NCBI GenBank assembly: GCA_019416865.1
Contig: DXWL01000018.1
Span: 1 to 34,918, forward strand
DNA from: Fusobacterium sp.
GTDB lineage: Bacteria; Fusobacteriota; Fusobacteriia; Fusobacteriales; Fusobacteriaceae
Direction of reading: 5' to 3'
DNA: 34,918 bases
Below, piece by piece: positions 16,389-25,458 of the stretch (its first letter is position 1; every line of letters begins with the position of its first letter). A program made the translations under genes and the position numbers. The notes under the pieces were generated by a model, which was not told where the DNA came from, searched no databases, and saw only the letters and a list, made by a program, of their open reading frames with translations.

Positions 16389-17851
16389 ATAAGATAATTA
16401 TAAATGTTAATAATTTTCAGAAGAGAGCTGCTATAATTGAGGACGGAAGAGTAGTTGAAGTTCTTACAGAGAGAGAAGATGAATCCAATATAATAAAAAA
16501 TATCTATAAAGGACGGGTGGCAAATGTATTGCCGGGAATGGAATCTGCTTTTGTAGATATAGGGCTTGAAAAAAACAGCTTTCTTTTTGTAGATGATTTG
16601 AGAGAGTTTGAGGAAAAATATTTAAATGGAATAGTAAACAGTGGAAAACCCATAGAGGATCTTTTGACTGTAGGAGATAAAGTAGTTGTTCAAGTTCTTA
16701 ATGTTCCAAGAGGAACAAAGGGAGCAAGGGTTACTACCAACTTTACAATTCCAGGAAAATATTTGGTGCTTATGCCAAATAGTGATCATATAGCTATTTC
16801 AAAAAAGATAAAAGATGAAGATGAAAGAGCAAGACTTCAAGAAATTTTTGAAGAGATAAAACCACCAAAAATGGGAGTTATAATAAGAACAGCTGCTCAA
16901 GGAAAATCTGTTTATCATTTTGAAAGAGAGATAAGCTATCTTGTAAAAAAATGGGAAGATATTGAAAAAAGAATATCTAAAGTGAGAGTAGGAGAAGTTC
17001 TTTATAACGATAATAGTGTTGTAACAACTGTATTGAGAGATATTCTGTCAAATGATATAGATGAACTTATTGTAGATAATGAAGAGGTATACTGGGAGAT
17101 AATAGATTATATAAATGCTTTCAGTGAAAATAATTTTAAGGCAAAAGTTAAGCTTTTTGATGAGAACAGAGATATTTTCGAAGAGTACAATATCAATAGA
17201 GAGATTGAAAAAGCTCTTGATAAAGTTGCATGGCTTGATTGTGGAGGATATCTTGTAATTGAAAAAACAGAGGCTCTTGTAAGTATTGATGTAAATACAG
17301 GAAAAAATACAGGAAGTCTTAATCTTGAAAAAACAGTTCTTAATACTAATCTTGATGCAGCAAGAGAGATTCCAAAACAATTGAGATTAAGAAATTTGAG
17401 TGGAATAATAATCATAGATTTTATAGATATGAAACTTCAAGAGGATAAGGATTTAGTTCTTCAACAGCTGGATGCAGAACTTAAAAAAGACAGAACAAAA
17501 AATAATATAGTTCATTTTACTGATTTAGGACTTGTGGAGATGACAAGAAAGAGAGTAGGAAGAAACCTAAGTTATTTCTATGAAGAGGAATGTCCTAGAT
17601 GTCATGGAAAAGGAAAAGTAAAATCAGTTGACGCTATTATTGAAAATATAATAAAAGATTTTAAAGAGGTTGCACAGGAAAAAGATATTAGAAAAATCTC
17701 TATAAAATCTACAAGCAGAGTTATAAATAAAATAAAAGAAGTATATTATGATATTATGAATGAGTTTTTAAAAAGCAGAGGAAAAGAGTTATCTCTTTCT
17801 TCAGAAGAAATAAATAATATAAATGGATATGATATATTTCTTGAAAAATAG
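16385..17851 (+). CDS. rng: Ribonuclease E/G family protein
   Basis: This 488-residue protein is the size of RNase G and lacks the long C-terminal scaffold of RNase E. It has an N-terminal S1-like RNA-binding region (about 36-120), catalytic aspartates in SIDVNTGKNTG (D302) and IIIDFIDM (D345), and a zinc-link motif CPRCHGKG (C403, C406). It should process 5'-monophosphorylated RNA, including rRNA precursors and decaying mRNA. The ATG at 16385 overlaps the stop of the radical SAM gene by four bases. The TAG stop is part of the coaD ribosome binding site. Confidence 0.95.
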   Translation: MNKIIINVNNFQKRAAIIEDGRVVEVLTEREDESNIIKNIYKGRVANVLPGMESAFVDIGLEKNSFLFVDDLREFEEKYLNGIVNSGKPIEDLLTVGDKVVVQVLNVPRGTKGARVTTNFTIPGKYLVLMPNSDHIAISKKIKDEDERARLQEIFEEIKPPKMGVIIRTAAQGKSVYHFEREISYLVKKWEDIEKRISKVRVGEVLYNDNSVVTTVLRDILSNDIDELIVDNEEVYWEIIDYINAFSENNFKAKVKLFDENRDIFEEYNINREIEKALDKVAWLDCGGYLVIEKTEALVSIDVNTGKNTGSLNLEKTVLNTNLDAAREIPKQLRLRNLSGIIIIDFIDMKLQEDKDLVLQQLDAELKKDRTKNNIVHFTDLGLVEMTRKRVGRNLSYFYEEECPRCHGKGKVKSVDAIIENIIKDFKEVAQEKDIRKISIKSTSRVINKIKEVYYDIMNEFLKSRGKELSLSSEEINNINGYDIFLEK

Positions 17852-17863
17852 GAGGATATGAGA

Positions 17864-18358
17864 TTGAGAGTAGGTGTATACTCCGGAAGTTTTGACCCTA
17901 TAACAAAGGGACATCAAGATATTATAGAAAGAGCAAGTAAATTATTTGATAAATTAATCATACTTGTATCTAATAACAGTGAAAAAAAATATTGGTTCAC
18001 ACTTGAAGAAAGAAAAAAAATGGTTAGCAAAGTACTGGATAAGTGTGATAATATAGTTATAGAAGCCTATGGAGGACTTCTTGTAAACTATTGTGAGGAG
18101 AAAAATGTAGATACAATAGTCAGAGGAATAAGAACAGTTGAGGACTGTGGACTTGAACTGTATTTTGCAAGTGGAAATATGGATATTTCTGAAGGAAAGG
18201 TTGATACAATTTTTCTTCCTGCACTGAAAGAATATATCTATGTCAGTTCAACAGCAGCCAGAGAGATTGCAAGATATGGGGGAAAAGTAACTGCTTATGT
18301 AGATGAAAAAATAGCTGATATGGTTATTGAAAGAGGAAAGCAGTACAGCCCTAAATAG
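17864..18358 (+). CDS. coaD: Phosphopantetheine adenylyltransferase
   Basis: CoaD joins ATP and 4'-phosphopantetheine to give dephospho-CoA, the penultimate step of CoA synthesis; CoA also supplies the ACP prosthetic group. It has the nucleotidyltransferase motif GSFDPITKGH (8-17, with TxGH in place of HxGH) and VSSTAAREIA (127-136). I prefer the TTG at 17864, eight bases after AGGAGG and giving MRVGVYSGSFDP; the in-frame ATG at 17858 is only two bases from the binding site, which is unusually close. Either choice changes the protein by two residues. It abuts rng and is followed closely by radA. Confidence 0.94.
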   Translation: MRVGVYSGSFDPITKGHQDIIERASKLFDKLIILVSNNSEKKYWFTLEERKKMVSKVLDKCDNIVIEAYGGLLVNYCEEKNVDTIVRGIRTVEDCGLELYFASGNMDISEGKVDTIFLPALKEYIYVSSTAAREIARYGGKVTAYVDEKIADMVIERGKQYSPK

Positions 18359-18375
18359 TGAAAAAAGGTGATGTG

Positions 18376-19758
18376 ATGGCTAAAGACAAAACAATATATG
18401 TGTGCAGTGAATGTGGCTATAAAACAAATAAATGGGTAGGAAAATGTGCTAACTGTGGAGCGTGGGGCTCTCTTGAAGAGAAAGAGGAGATATCTTCTTC
18501 TGTGGGGACATCTTCCAAAGTGAGAAAAAATTCCTTGTCTTTAGTTGATACTGAAAAAAAAGTTTCATCTTTTTCTAATATAAAAATAGAAGAAAATTTT
18601 AGATTTAAGACCAAACAATCTGAATTTGACAGACTTCTTGGAGGGGGACTTGTTCAAGGAGAAGTTGTATTAATAACAGGAAATCCAGGAATAGGAAAAT
18701 CAACTCTTCTTTTACAAATGGCTAAAGAATATAGTGATTATGGTGATGTGCTTTATGTTTCTGGAGAGGAATCTCCTGCTCAGATAAAAAGCAGAGGGGA
18801 AAGACTGGGAATAAAAAGCAGCAGCTTGTATCTTATGGCAGAAACAGATATAGATAGGATTTCTGAATATATATCAATGAAACAACCTAAGGTTGTAATA
18901 GTTGATTCTATCCAAACTCTTTATAGTGAAAACAGTGAATCTATAGCAGGAACTCCTACACAGATAAGAGAAGCAACTTTAAAAATTGTAGAACTGGCAA
19001 AAAGACTTGGTATCTCATTTTTTATAGTGGGACACATAACTAAAGATGGAAAAGTGGCAGGGCCTAAACTTCTTGAGCATATGGTTGATGCAGTTTTCAG
19101 TTTTGAAGGTGAAGAAGGACTGTTCTACAGAATTTTAAGAAGTACAAAAAATAGATTTGGCTCTACTAATGAACTGGCAGTTTACAGCATGGAAGATGAC
19201 GGAATGAAAGAGGTACAGAACTCTTCAGAATTTTTCTTGAGTGAAAGAGAGGAAAAAAATATAGGAAGTATGATAGTTCCTGTTCTTGAGGGGACAAAGG
19301 TATTCCTTCTTGAAATACAGAGTCTTCTTACAGAGAGCGGAGGAATAGGAATTCCTAAAAGGATAGTTCAGGGATTTGACAGAAACAGAATTCAAATTCT
19401 TATGGCTATAGGTGAAAAAAGAATGGGAATGAATCTGGGAATGAAGGATGTATTTATAAACATTCCTGGAGGGATTTCAATAAAAGATCCTTCAGCAGAT
19501 TTGGGAGCACTTATCTCTCTTTTATCAGTTTATAAAAATGTGGCAATAAGTCAAAAAATAGCAGCTATAGGTGAACTGGGATTAAGAGGAGAGATAAGAA
19601 AAGTATTTTTTATGGATAAAAGACTGAGAGAGCTTGAAAAATTAGGATTTAAAGGGGTATATGTCCCTGAAGCAAATCGTAAAGAGATAGAAAAGAAAAA
19701 TTATAATTTAAAGCTGATATACTTAAAAAATTTAGATGATTTTTTAGAAAGGATGTAG
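18376..19758 (+). CDS. radA: DNA repair protein RadA (Sms)
   Basis: RadA is a RecA-like, DnaB-type ATPase that extends branch migration in recombinational repair. The 460-residue protein has a four-cysteine zinc finger (C10, C13, C24, C27), Walker A GNPGIGKST (102-110), the RadA-specific KNRFGS motif (258-263) and a C-terminal Lon-like domain (about 285-460). The ATG at 18376 follows AGGTG by five bases; an upstream in-frame GTG at 18358 overlaps the coaD stop and has no site. It is directly followed by disA, whose product is functionally linked to RadA in Bacillus. Confidence 0.97.
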   Translation: MAKDKTIYVCSECGYKTNKWVGKCANCGAWGSLEEKEEISSSVGTSSKVRKNSLSLVDTEKKVSSFSNIKIEENFRFKTKQSEFDRLLGGGLVQGEVVLITGNPGIGKSTLLLQMAKEYSDYGDVLYVSGEESPAQIKSRGERLGIKSSSLYLMAETDIDRISEYISMKQPKVVIVDSIQTLYSENSESIAGTPTQIREATLKIVELAKRLGISFFIVGHITKDGKVAGPKLLEHMVDAVFSFEGEEGLFYRILRSTKNRFGSTNELAVYSMEDDGMKEVQNSSEFFLSEREEKNIGSMIVPVLEGTKVFLLEIQSLLTESGGIGIPKRIVQGFDRNRIQILMAIGEKRMGMNLGMKDVFINIPGGISIKDPSADLGALISLLSVYKNVAISQKIAAIGELGLRGEIRKVFFMDKRLRELEKLGFKGVYVPEANRKEIEKKNYNLKLIYLKNLDDFLERM

Positions 19759-19761
19759 CAT

Positions 19762-20817
19762 ATGGAAAGAAAAGAATGGGATAAAATTCTGGCAGCAGTG
19801 GCTCCAGGTTCAAAGCTTCGTGAAGGGTTGGACAACATTCTTGACGGACAAAAAGGAGCTCTTATAGTTGTAGGAATAGATGAAGAGGTAGAAAAAGTCC
19901 TAGACGGAGGATTTAGTTTAAACTGTGAGTATACTCCAGAAAGATTGTTTGAACTTTCCAAAATGGATGGAGCAATAATTCTTGATGATAATATAGAACA
20001 TATACTTTATGCCAATGTACATCTTCAGCCTGATAAAAGATACCTTACAGATGAAAGCGGAACAAGACACAGAACAGCACAGCGTATTGCAAAACAGCTT
20101 GACAGAGTGGTAATAGCAATATCAGAGAGAAAAAGAGTTCTTACACTTTATAAAGGAGATATAAGATATAAATTAAGAACAGCAGAGGAGCTTATGAGCG
20201 AATCATCTCAAGGAATAAATACTCTTGAAAGATACAGATATGTTCTTGATAAAGCTCTTATAAATCTTACTCTTCTTGAACTTGATGGAATGGCAACAGT
20301 TGAAGAGGTTTGTATAGTTCTTCAAAAATTTGAGATGTTCAGAAGAATAAAAAATGAGATTGCAGAAGGGCTTTATGAGCTTGGCAGTGAAGGAAAACTT
20401 TTAAGACTTCAGCTTGAAGATCTTGTTTTTGGTTTGAAAGATGAAAAGATAGAGTTTTTAAAAGACTATTATGCAGAAGAGGAAGAGTGTGATGAAGAAA
20501 AACTTGTAAAAGATCTTTCAGCTCTTGATGATAGTGAGCTTTTAGATTTAGCAAAACTTTCAGCTCTTTTGGGATATGGTAAAACTGTAAAATCTTTGGA
20601 TAATCCTGTTACAACAAAAGGATATCGTCTTCTTAGCAAATTTGGAAAACTTACGAAAAAAGATGTGGATTCTTTAGTTGAACATTTTGGTGAGCTTAGC
20701 AAAATACAAGAAGCAACAATGGAAGAGATTTGTGAAGTACTCAGCAAATTTAAAGCAAATTCTGTAAAAAGAGGATTTGAAAGAGTAAAATTTATGACAG
20801 AGATAGGAAAAAAATAA
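19762..20817 (+). CDS. disA: DNA integrity scanning protein / diadenylate cyclase DisA
   Basis: DisA forms an octamer that makes the second messenger c-di-AMP and stalls on branched DNA. The 351-residue protein has an N-terminal DAC domain with DGA (69-71) and GTRHRT (100-105), a helical linker, and a C-terminal helix-hairpin-helix DNA-binding region (about 285-345). It starts three bases after radA with a modest GGATG binding site, which keeps the radA-disA pairing seen in Firmicutes. A terminator follows directly. Confidence 0.97.
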   Translation: MERKEWDKILAAVAPGSKLREGLDNILDGQKGALIVVGIDEEVEKVLDGGFSLNCEYTPERLFELSKMDGAIILDDNIEHILYANVHLQPDKRYLTDESGTRHRTAQRIAKQLDRVVIAISERKRVLTLYKGDIRYKLRTAEELMSESSQGINTLERYRYVLDKALINLTLLELDGMATVEEVCIVLQKFEMFRRIKNEIAEGLYELGSEGKLLRLQLEDLVFGLKDEKIEFLKDYYAEEEECDEEKLVKDLSALDDSELLDLAKLSALLGYGKTVKSLDNPVTTKGYRLLSKFGKLTKKDVDSLVEHFGELSKIQEATMEEICEVLSKFKANSVKRGFERVKFMTEIGKK

Positions 20818-20835
20818 GATTAAAAAACATAACAG

Positions 20836-20868
20836 AAGACGGTACAATCAACTTTGTGCCGTCTTTTT
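20836..20868 (+). terminator. Terminator after disA
   Basis: AAGACGGTAC (20836-20845) pairs with GTGCCGTCTT (20856-20865), with one T-G wobble, around a ten-base loop and runs into five T. It closes the long rightward run from fabF through disA. Confidence 0.85.
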
Positions 20869-20902
20869 CATAATTTTATTTATGGAAAAAAAACATATAT
20901 TA

Positions 20903-20911
20903 TGATAGAAT
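20903..20911 (+). promoter_or_regulatory. Extended -10 promoter of the uppS operon
   Basis: TGATAGAAT (extended -10) within ATTATGATAGAATTTAA, with a weak TGGAAA 17 bases further upstream. It lies between the disA terminator and uppS, about 26 bases before the TTG start. Confidence 0.5.
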
Positions 20912-20936
20912 TTAATAGATTGAAAGAGGTGATAGA

Positions 20937-21638
20937 TTGGAAAAAATACTAAATGTTCCCAGACACATCGCTATTATAATGGACGGTAATGGAAGATGGG
21001 CAAAAAATAGAAATAAACCGAGAGTATTCGGACACAAGGCAGGAGCAGCAACACTTAGAAAAACTTTAGAATACTGCAGAAAAATAGGGGTACAGTATCT
21101 GACAGTTTATGCTTTTTCCACAGAAAATTGGAAGAGGTCAAAAGAGGAAGTTGATGCTCTTATGTTTCTTTTTAAGACTTATATAAATTCAGAAAGAGAA
21201 GAGCTTATAAAAAATAAAATAAGATTTATGGTTTCAGGAAGAGAGGATGGAGTAAGTCCTGAACTTTTAAAAGCTATAAGGGATCTAGAAGAAGCTACAT
21301 CGAAAGATTATGAAGTAACTCTTAATATAGCTTTTAACTATGGTGGGAGAGCAGAGATAACTGATGCTGTAAATAAAATTTTAAAGGATGGGAAAACTCA
21401 TATAACAGAAGAAGATTTTTCAAAATATTTGTATAATGATATTCCTGATCCTGATTTTCTTATAAGAACAAGTGGGGAATTTAGACTGTCAAACTTTCTT
21501 CTGTGGCAGATTGCTTATACAGAGATATATGTAACAGAGAAATATTGGCCTGATTTTGATGAGGAAGAGATGGATAAAGCAATAGAAAGTTACAGTAAAA
21601 GAGAAAGAAGATTTGGAGGAAGACCTGATGATAAATAG
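20937..21638 (+). CDS. uppS: Isoprenyl transferase (undecaprenyl diphosphate synthase)
   Basis: UppS builds the C55 lipid carrier for peptidoglycan and surface polysaccharides from IPP and farnesyl diphosphate. The 233-residue cis-prenyltransferase has MDGNGRWA (15-22; D16), AFSTENWKR (59-67), FNYGGRAEI (133-141) and the C-terminal RTSGEFRLSNF (177-187). It starts with TTG at 20937, six or so bases after GAGGTGAT. The end overlaps the start of cdsA by 11 bases. Confidence 0.97.
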   Translation: MEKILNVPRHIAIIMDGNGRWAKNRNKPRVFGHKAGAATLRKTLEYCRKIGVQYLTVYAFSTENWKRSKEEVDALMFLFKTYINSEREELIKNKIRFMVSGREDGVSPELLKAIRDLEEATSKDYEVTLNIAFNYGGRAEITDAVNKILKDGKTHITEEDFSKYLYNDIPDPDFLIRTSGEFRLSNFLLWQIAYTEIYVTEKYWPDFDEEEMDKAIESYSKRERRFGGRPDDK

Positions 21639-22443
21639 AATTTTGGTTGCTCTGGTAGGAATACCAGTACTTATGTATATATACTATGCAGGAGGATTTC
21701 CTCTGCTTGTATTTACAAATGCAGTTATAGGGATAGGTCTGTATGAATTTTTTAAAATGTCAGAACTTTCAGGGCAGAAGCCTTTTGCAAAATTAGGAAT
21801 GGCAGCAGGACTTGTGATACCTAATATCATTTATTTTTCAAATCCTTTGAAAACAGATGTTATAATTCTTATGCCTTTAGCAGCTCTTATGATTTGTTCT
21901 ATGGGAGTGAGAGTATTTGAAAATAAAGTAGAGAATGCAAGTACAGATATAGGTGTAACAGCTCTTGGAGTTACATATATTTCAATTCTTTTCAGCCATA
22001 TTATACTCCTTACATACCTTCCAAATGGAGGAAGATGGCTTATTGCTGTTCAGGTTATGGTATGGGTATGCGACAGTGCAGCTTATTTTGTAGGAATAAA
22101 TATAGGAAGAAAATTCTTTAAAGAGGGATTCAGCATAATAAGTCCTAAAAAATCAAAAGAGGGAGCAATAGGAGCAATAATTTTTACAATAGCTGCAATG
22201 GTTCTTATAAATATGAAATTTCAGCTTATTCCTGGAAATAATATTCTGGCAGCTTTTCTTGGGCTTATGGTAAGTATTGTGGCTCAGATTGGAGATCTTG
22301 CAGAGTCAATGTTTAAAAGAGAATTTAAAATAAAAGATTCAGGAAGAATACTGGGGGAACATGGAGGAATTTTAGATAGATTTGACAGTATGATATTTGT
22401 TGTTCCAACAGTATACTATATTCTGAAATTTTTCGTGTATTAG
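21628..22443 (+). CDS. cdsA: Phosphatidate cytidylyltransferase
   Basis: CdsA makes CDP-diacylglycerol from CTP and phosphatidic acid in the inner membrane, the branch point to all phospholipids. The 271-residue protein has about seven or eight membrane segments and the family signature near the C-terminus (SMFKREFKIKDSGRIL followed by EHGGILDR). The ATG at 21628 follows GGAGG by about eight bases and lies inside the end of uppS, so it is translationally coupled. Its substrate pathway begins with plsX in this window. Confidence 0.95.
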   Translation: MINRILVALVGIPVLMYIYYAGGFPLLVFTNAVIGIGLYEFFKMSELSGQKPFAKLGMAAGLVIPNIIYFSNPLKTDVIILMPLAALMICSMGVRVFENKVENASTDIGVTALGVTYISILFSHIILLTYLPNGGRWLIAVQVMVWVCDSAAYFVGINIGRKFFKEGFSIISPKKSKEGAIGAIIFTIAAMVLINMKFQLIPGNNILAAFLGLMVSIVAQIGDLAESMFKREFKIKDSGRILGEHGGILDRFDSMIFVVPTVYYILKFFVY

Positions 22444-22475
22444 AAAGTTAAGAAAGTTTTGAGAGGTAGTACAAA

Positions 22476-23633
22476 ATGAAAAATATAACTATATTAGGGT
22501 CAACAGGAAGCATTGGTACAAATGCTTTAGAGGTTATAAGACATAAAAGAGATGAATTTAATGTAGTTGCAATAAGCGGACACACAAATTACAAACTTGT
22601 AATTGAACAGATAAAAGAGTTTAATCCAAAATATGTTTCTATAGGGACAGAAGAGGGATTTGAAGCTGTAAAAAAAGAGTTTCCGAATATAAATGTATTT
22701 TTTGGAAGAGAGGGGCTTAAGAAACTTGGACAGCTTGAGGAAACAGATATAATTCTTACAGCTGTAAGTGGTGTAATAGGAATAGAAGCTACTGTGGAAG
22801 CTATAAAACTAGGAAAAAGAATAGCTCTTGCTAATAAAGAAACAATGGTTGCAGGAGGAGAATATATAAACAGACTTCTTAAAGAATATCCACAAGCTGA
22901 AATAATTCCTGTAGACAGTGAACATTCAGCACTTTTCCAATCTCTTATGGGAGGGAGAAGAGAGGATGTAAAAAATCTTATTATTACAGCCAGTGGAGGA
23001 ACATTCAGGGGAGCTAAAAGAGAGGAGCTTGAAAAAGTAACTCTTCAGGAAGCTCTTAAACATCCAAAATGGTCTATGGGGAAAAAAATTACAATAGACT
23101 CGTCAACACTTGTGAATAAAGGTTTGGAAGTTATAGAAGCCCATGAACTTTTTGGAATAGATTATGACAAAATAAAAGTGGCAGTTCATCCTCAAAGCAT
23201 AGTTCATTCGCTTGTGGAGTTTAAAGATAATGCTCTTATGGCACAACTTGGAGCAACAGATATGAAGCTTCCTATTCAACTGGCATTTACTTATCCCGAG
23301 AGAGAAGCAAGTCCTGCTTTGGAAACACTTGACCTTATGAAAGTAGGAGCTCTTACTTTTGAAGAACCTGATATGGAAACTTTTAAGGGATTAGCCCTTG
23401 CATATAAAGCAGGAAAAATAGGAAAGACTATGACAGCTGTTTTTAATGCTGCAAATGAAGTGGCAGTGGAGCTGTTTATGAAAGAAAAAATAAAATTTTT
23501 AGATATATATGAAATAATAGAAAAGGCTATGGAAAATCATGTTCCTTATGAACCTGAAAATCTTGAAATAATTTTAAAAGCCGACGAAGAAACAAGAAAA
23601 TGGGTATATGCTCATTATGGAAAAGAGAGATAA
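22476..23633 (+). CDS. dxr: 1-deoxy-D-xylulose 5-phosphate reductoisomerase
   Basis: Dxr is the committed NADPH-dependent step of the MEP isoprenoid pathway, which feeds UppS. The 385-residue protein has the NADPH loop GSTGSIGT (8-15), ALANKETMVAGG (117-128), metal ligands in VDSEHSALF (D147, E149) and NKGLEVIEA (E218), and KHPKWSMGKKITIDS (195-209). A GAGGT site precedes the ATG. Its presence shows that the organism uses the MEP rather than the mevalonate route for at least part of its isoprenoids. Confidence 0.97.
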   Translation: MKNITILGSTGSIGTNALEVIRHKRDEFNVVAISGHTNYKLVIEQIKEFNPKYVSIGTEEGFEAVKKEFPNINVFFGREGLKKLGQLEETDIILTAVSGVIGIEATVEAIKLGKRIALANKETMVAGGEYINRLLKEYPQAEIIPVDSEHSALFQSLMGGRREDVKNLIITASGGTFRGAKREELEKVTLQEALKHPKWSMGKKITIDSSTLVNKGLEVIEAHELFGIDYDKIKVAVHPQSIVHSLVEFKDNALMAQLGATDMKLPIQLAFTYPEREASPALETLDLMKVGALTFEEPDMETFKGLALAYKAGKIGKTMTAVFNAANEVAVELFMKEKIKFLDIYEIIEKAMENHVPYEPENLEIILKADEETRKWVYAHYGKER

Positions 23634-23657
23634 ATAATAAGACGGAGCAGAAATATT

Positions 23658-24338
23658 ATGGGAAAATTAATAGTTATTGAGGGAACAGATTCCAGTGGAA
23701 AAGAAACTCAAACAAGAAAATTATATGAAAATTTAAAAGAGAGAGGTTTTAATGTTAAAAAAATAACATTTCCAAATTATGAAAGTCCTGCCTGTGCACC
23801 AGTAAAAATGTATCTTGCAGGAGAGTTTGGAGAAAATGCTATGGAGGTAAATCCTTATCCAGCCTCAACAATGTATGCGATAGACAGATACGCCTCTTTC
23901 AAGAAAGAGTGGGAAGAGTTTTATAATAATGATGGAATCATAATTACAGACAGATATACTCAATCAAATATGATACATCAAGGTTCTAAAATAGAAAATA
24001 AAGATGAAAAGAAAAAATATATGGATTGGCTTGTAGATCTTGAATTTGAGAAAATGAAAATACCAAAACCAAATATGGTTCTTTTTATAAATATGCCTTT
24101 TGAATTTGCTCAGGAACTTATGAAAAACAGAGCAAATAAGATTACAGGAGATAAAAAGAAAGATATACATGAAAAAAATCCTGAATATATGAAAAAGTCC
24201 TATGAAAATGCTTGTAGTATGGCAGCAGAACAGGGATGGAGAGAGATTTTCTGTGCAGAAAAAGGAAAATTAAGAACAATAGATGAGATATCTGAAGATA
24301 TTTTATCTGCAGTGATGTCGGAGATACTTGGAGGCTAG
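23658..24338 (+). CDS. tmk: dTMP kinase-like nucleotide kinase
   Basis: This 226-residue P-loop kinase of the thymidylate kinase family phosphorylates dTMP to dTDP or acts on a related nucleotide. The P-loop reads EGTDSSGKETQT (8-19): the usual Ser/Thr after the lysine is Glu (E16). Downstream are the base-binding TMYAIDRYAS (71-80), the TDRYTQSN motif (97-104) and the VLFINMP strand (141-147). Similar GKxTQ variants occur in clostridial dTMP kinase-like proteins, so it may be functional. Its place between dxr and rseP is unusual. The ATG has a GGAG site 12 bases upstream, and the gene ends close to rseP. Confidence 0.78.
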   Translation: MGKLIVIEGTDSSGKETQTRKLYENLKERGFNVKKITFPNYESPACAPVKMYLAGEFGENAMEVNPYPASTMYAIDRYASFKKEWEEFYNNDGIIITDRYTQSNMIHQGSKIENKDEKKKYMDWLVDLEFEKMKIPKPNMVLFINMPFEFAQELMKNRANKITGDKKKDIHEKNPEYMKKSYENACSMAAEQGWREIFCAEKGKLRTIDEISEDILSAVMSEILGG

Positions 24339-24345
24339 AGAGCAG

Positions 24346-25368
24346 ATGAAAATAATAGTTTCCCTGATTGTGTTGGGAATAATAGTAATGATACATGAAC
24401 TTGGACACTTTTTCAGTGCCAAATTTTTTAAAATTCCAGTTTCAGAATTTTCTATAGGTATGGGACCGGAAGTTTATACATATGGAGGAGAAAAAACAAA
24501 ATATTCTTTCAGATCTATTCCTATAGGAGGATATGTAAATATTGAAGGTATGGAGATAGATGATGATATAGAGGGAGGATTTAATAAAAGAAATCCTTTT
24601 GTAAGATTTATTGTTCTTTTTGCAGGAGTATTTATGAATTTTCTTCTTGCTTATTTAATAGTTTTTACTATGACATTTAATGGGGGAGAGGTTATACTTA
24701 ATCCAGCTCCTGTTATAGGAAAAGTTATTGAAGCAGAAAACAGACCCAGTCTTTTTAAAAAAGGAGATAGAATCCTTGAAATAGATGGAAAAAAAATAGA
24801 AAAGTGGGAAGAGATAAGAACGGTTGTAGCTTCTGTGGAAAATAAAGAAGAACCTCAGAAGGTGGTTGTAGAAAGAGAAAATAAAGAACAAGATCTTTTT
24901 GTAACTCTTACAAAAAATGAAGATGGAGCATATTATCTTGGAATACTTCCAGATTATAAGATAGAAAAATTAGGAATATTTGAAAGTATTGCAGTGAGCT
25001 GTGAAGAGTTTCTAAATATTTTTAAAGATATTCTTGGCGGATTCAAAATGATAATAACAGGACACGTAAGCAGAAATGATATAAGTGGCCCTATAGGTAT
25101 AGTAAACATTGTAGGAGAGGCAAGTAAAGGTGGTGTTCTTCCTATAATGTGGATAATGGCTGTTCTTTCCATAAATGTTGGAATATTTAATCTTCTGCCT
25201 TTCCCAGCTCTTGACGGAGGAAGAATAATTTTTGTTCTTCTTGAGCTTGTAGGAATAAAAATAAATAAAAAAATAGAGGAGAGAGTACATCAGGCAGGTA
25301 TACTTATATTATTCATTTTGATTATTTTCATAACCACAAATGATTTTTTCAACATGGCAGGACACTGA
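24346..25368 (+). CDS. rseP: RIP metalloprotease RseP (site-2 protease)
   Basis: This membrane-embedded zinc protease cleaves transmembrane anti-sigma factors or leftover signal peptides. The 340-residue protein has HELGH in the first membrane helix (H17, E18, H21), a PDZ domain (about 120-198) and the distal zinc ligand motif FNLLPFPALDGG (281-292, D290). The ATG at 24346 begins the first hydrophobic helix directly; an upstream in-frame TTG at 24328 would add six residues. The GGAG site lies twelve bases away, inside the end of the previous gene. No sigma-E/anti-sigma pair is in the window, so the substrate is unknown. Confidence 0.95.
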   Translation: MKIIVSLIVLGIIVMIHELGHFFSAKFFKIPVSEFSIGMGPEVYTYGGEKTKYSFRSIPIGGYVNIEGMEIDDDIEGGFNKRNPFVRFIVLFAGVFMNFLLAYLIVFTMTFNGGEVILNPAPVIGKVIEAENRPSLFKKGDRILEIDGKKIEKWEEIRTVVASVENKEEPQKVVVERENKEQDLFVTLTKNEDGAYYLGILPDYKIEKLGIFESIAVSCEEFLNIFKDILGGFKMIITGHVSRNDISGPIGIVNIVGEASKGGVLPIMWIMAVLSINVGIFNLLPFPALDGGRIIFVLLELVGIKINKKIEERVHQAGILILFILIIFITTNDFFNMAGH

Positions 25369-25458
25369 AATTGCCCGTGTGTTCTGAATATAAGCAAAAG
25401 TGAAGTTCGCTAAAAAATCACATAGCTTATAAAATAGTACAAAAAATATAAAAAAGTA

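Noticed and set aside
25369..25458. Possible small RNA or hairpin between rseP and the regulator
   Set aside because: Only short imperfect complementarities were found and no T-run; nothing supports a stable RNA.
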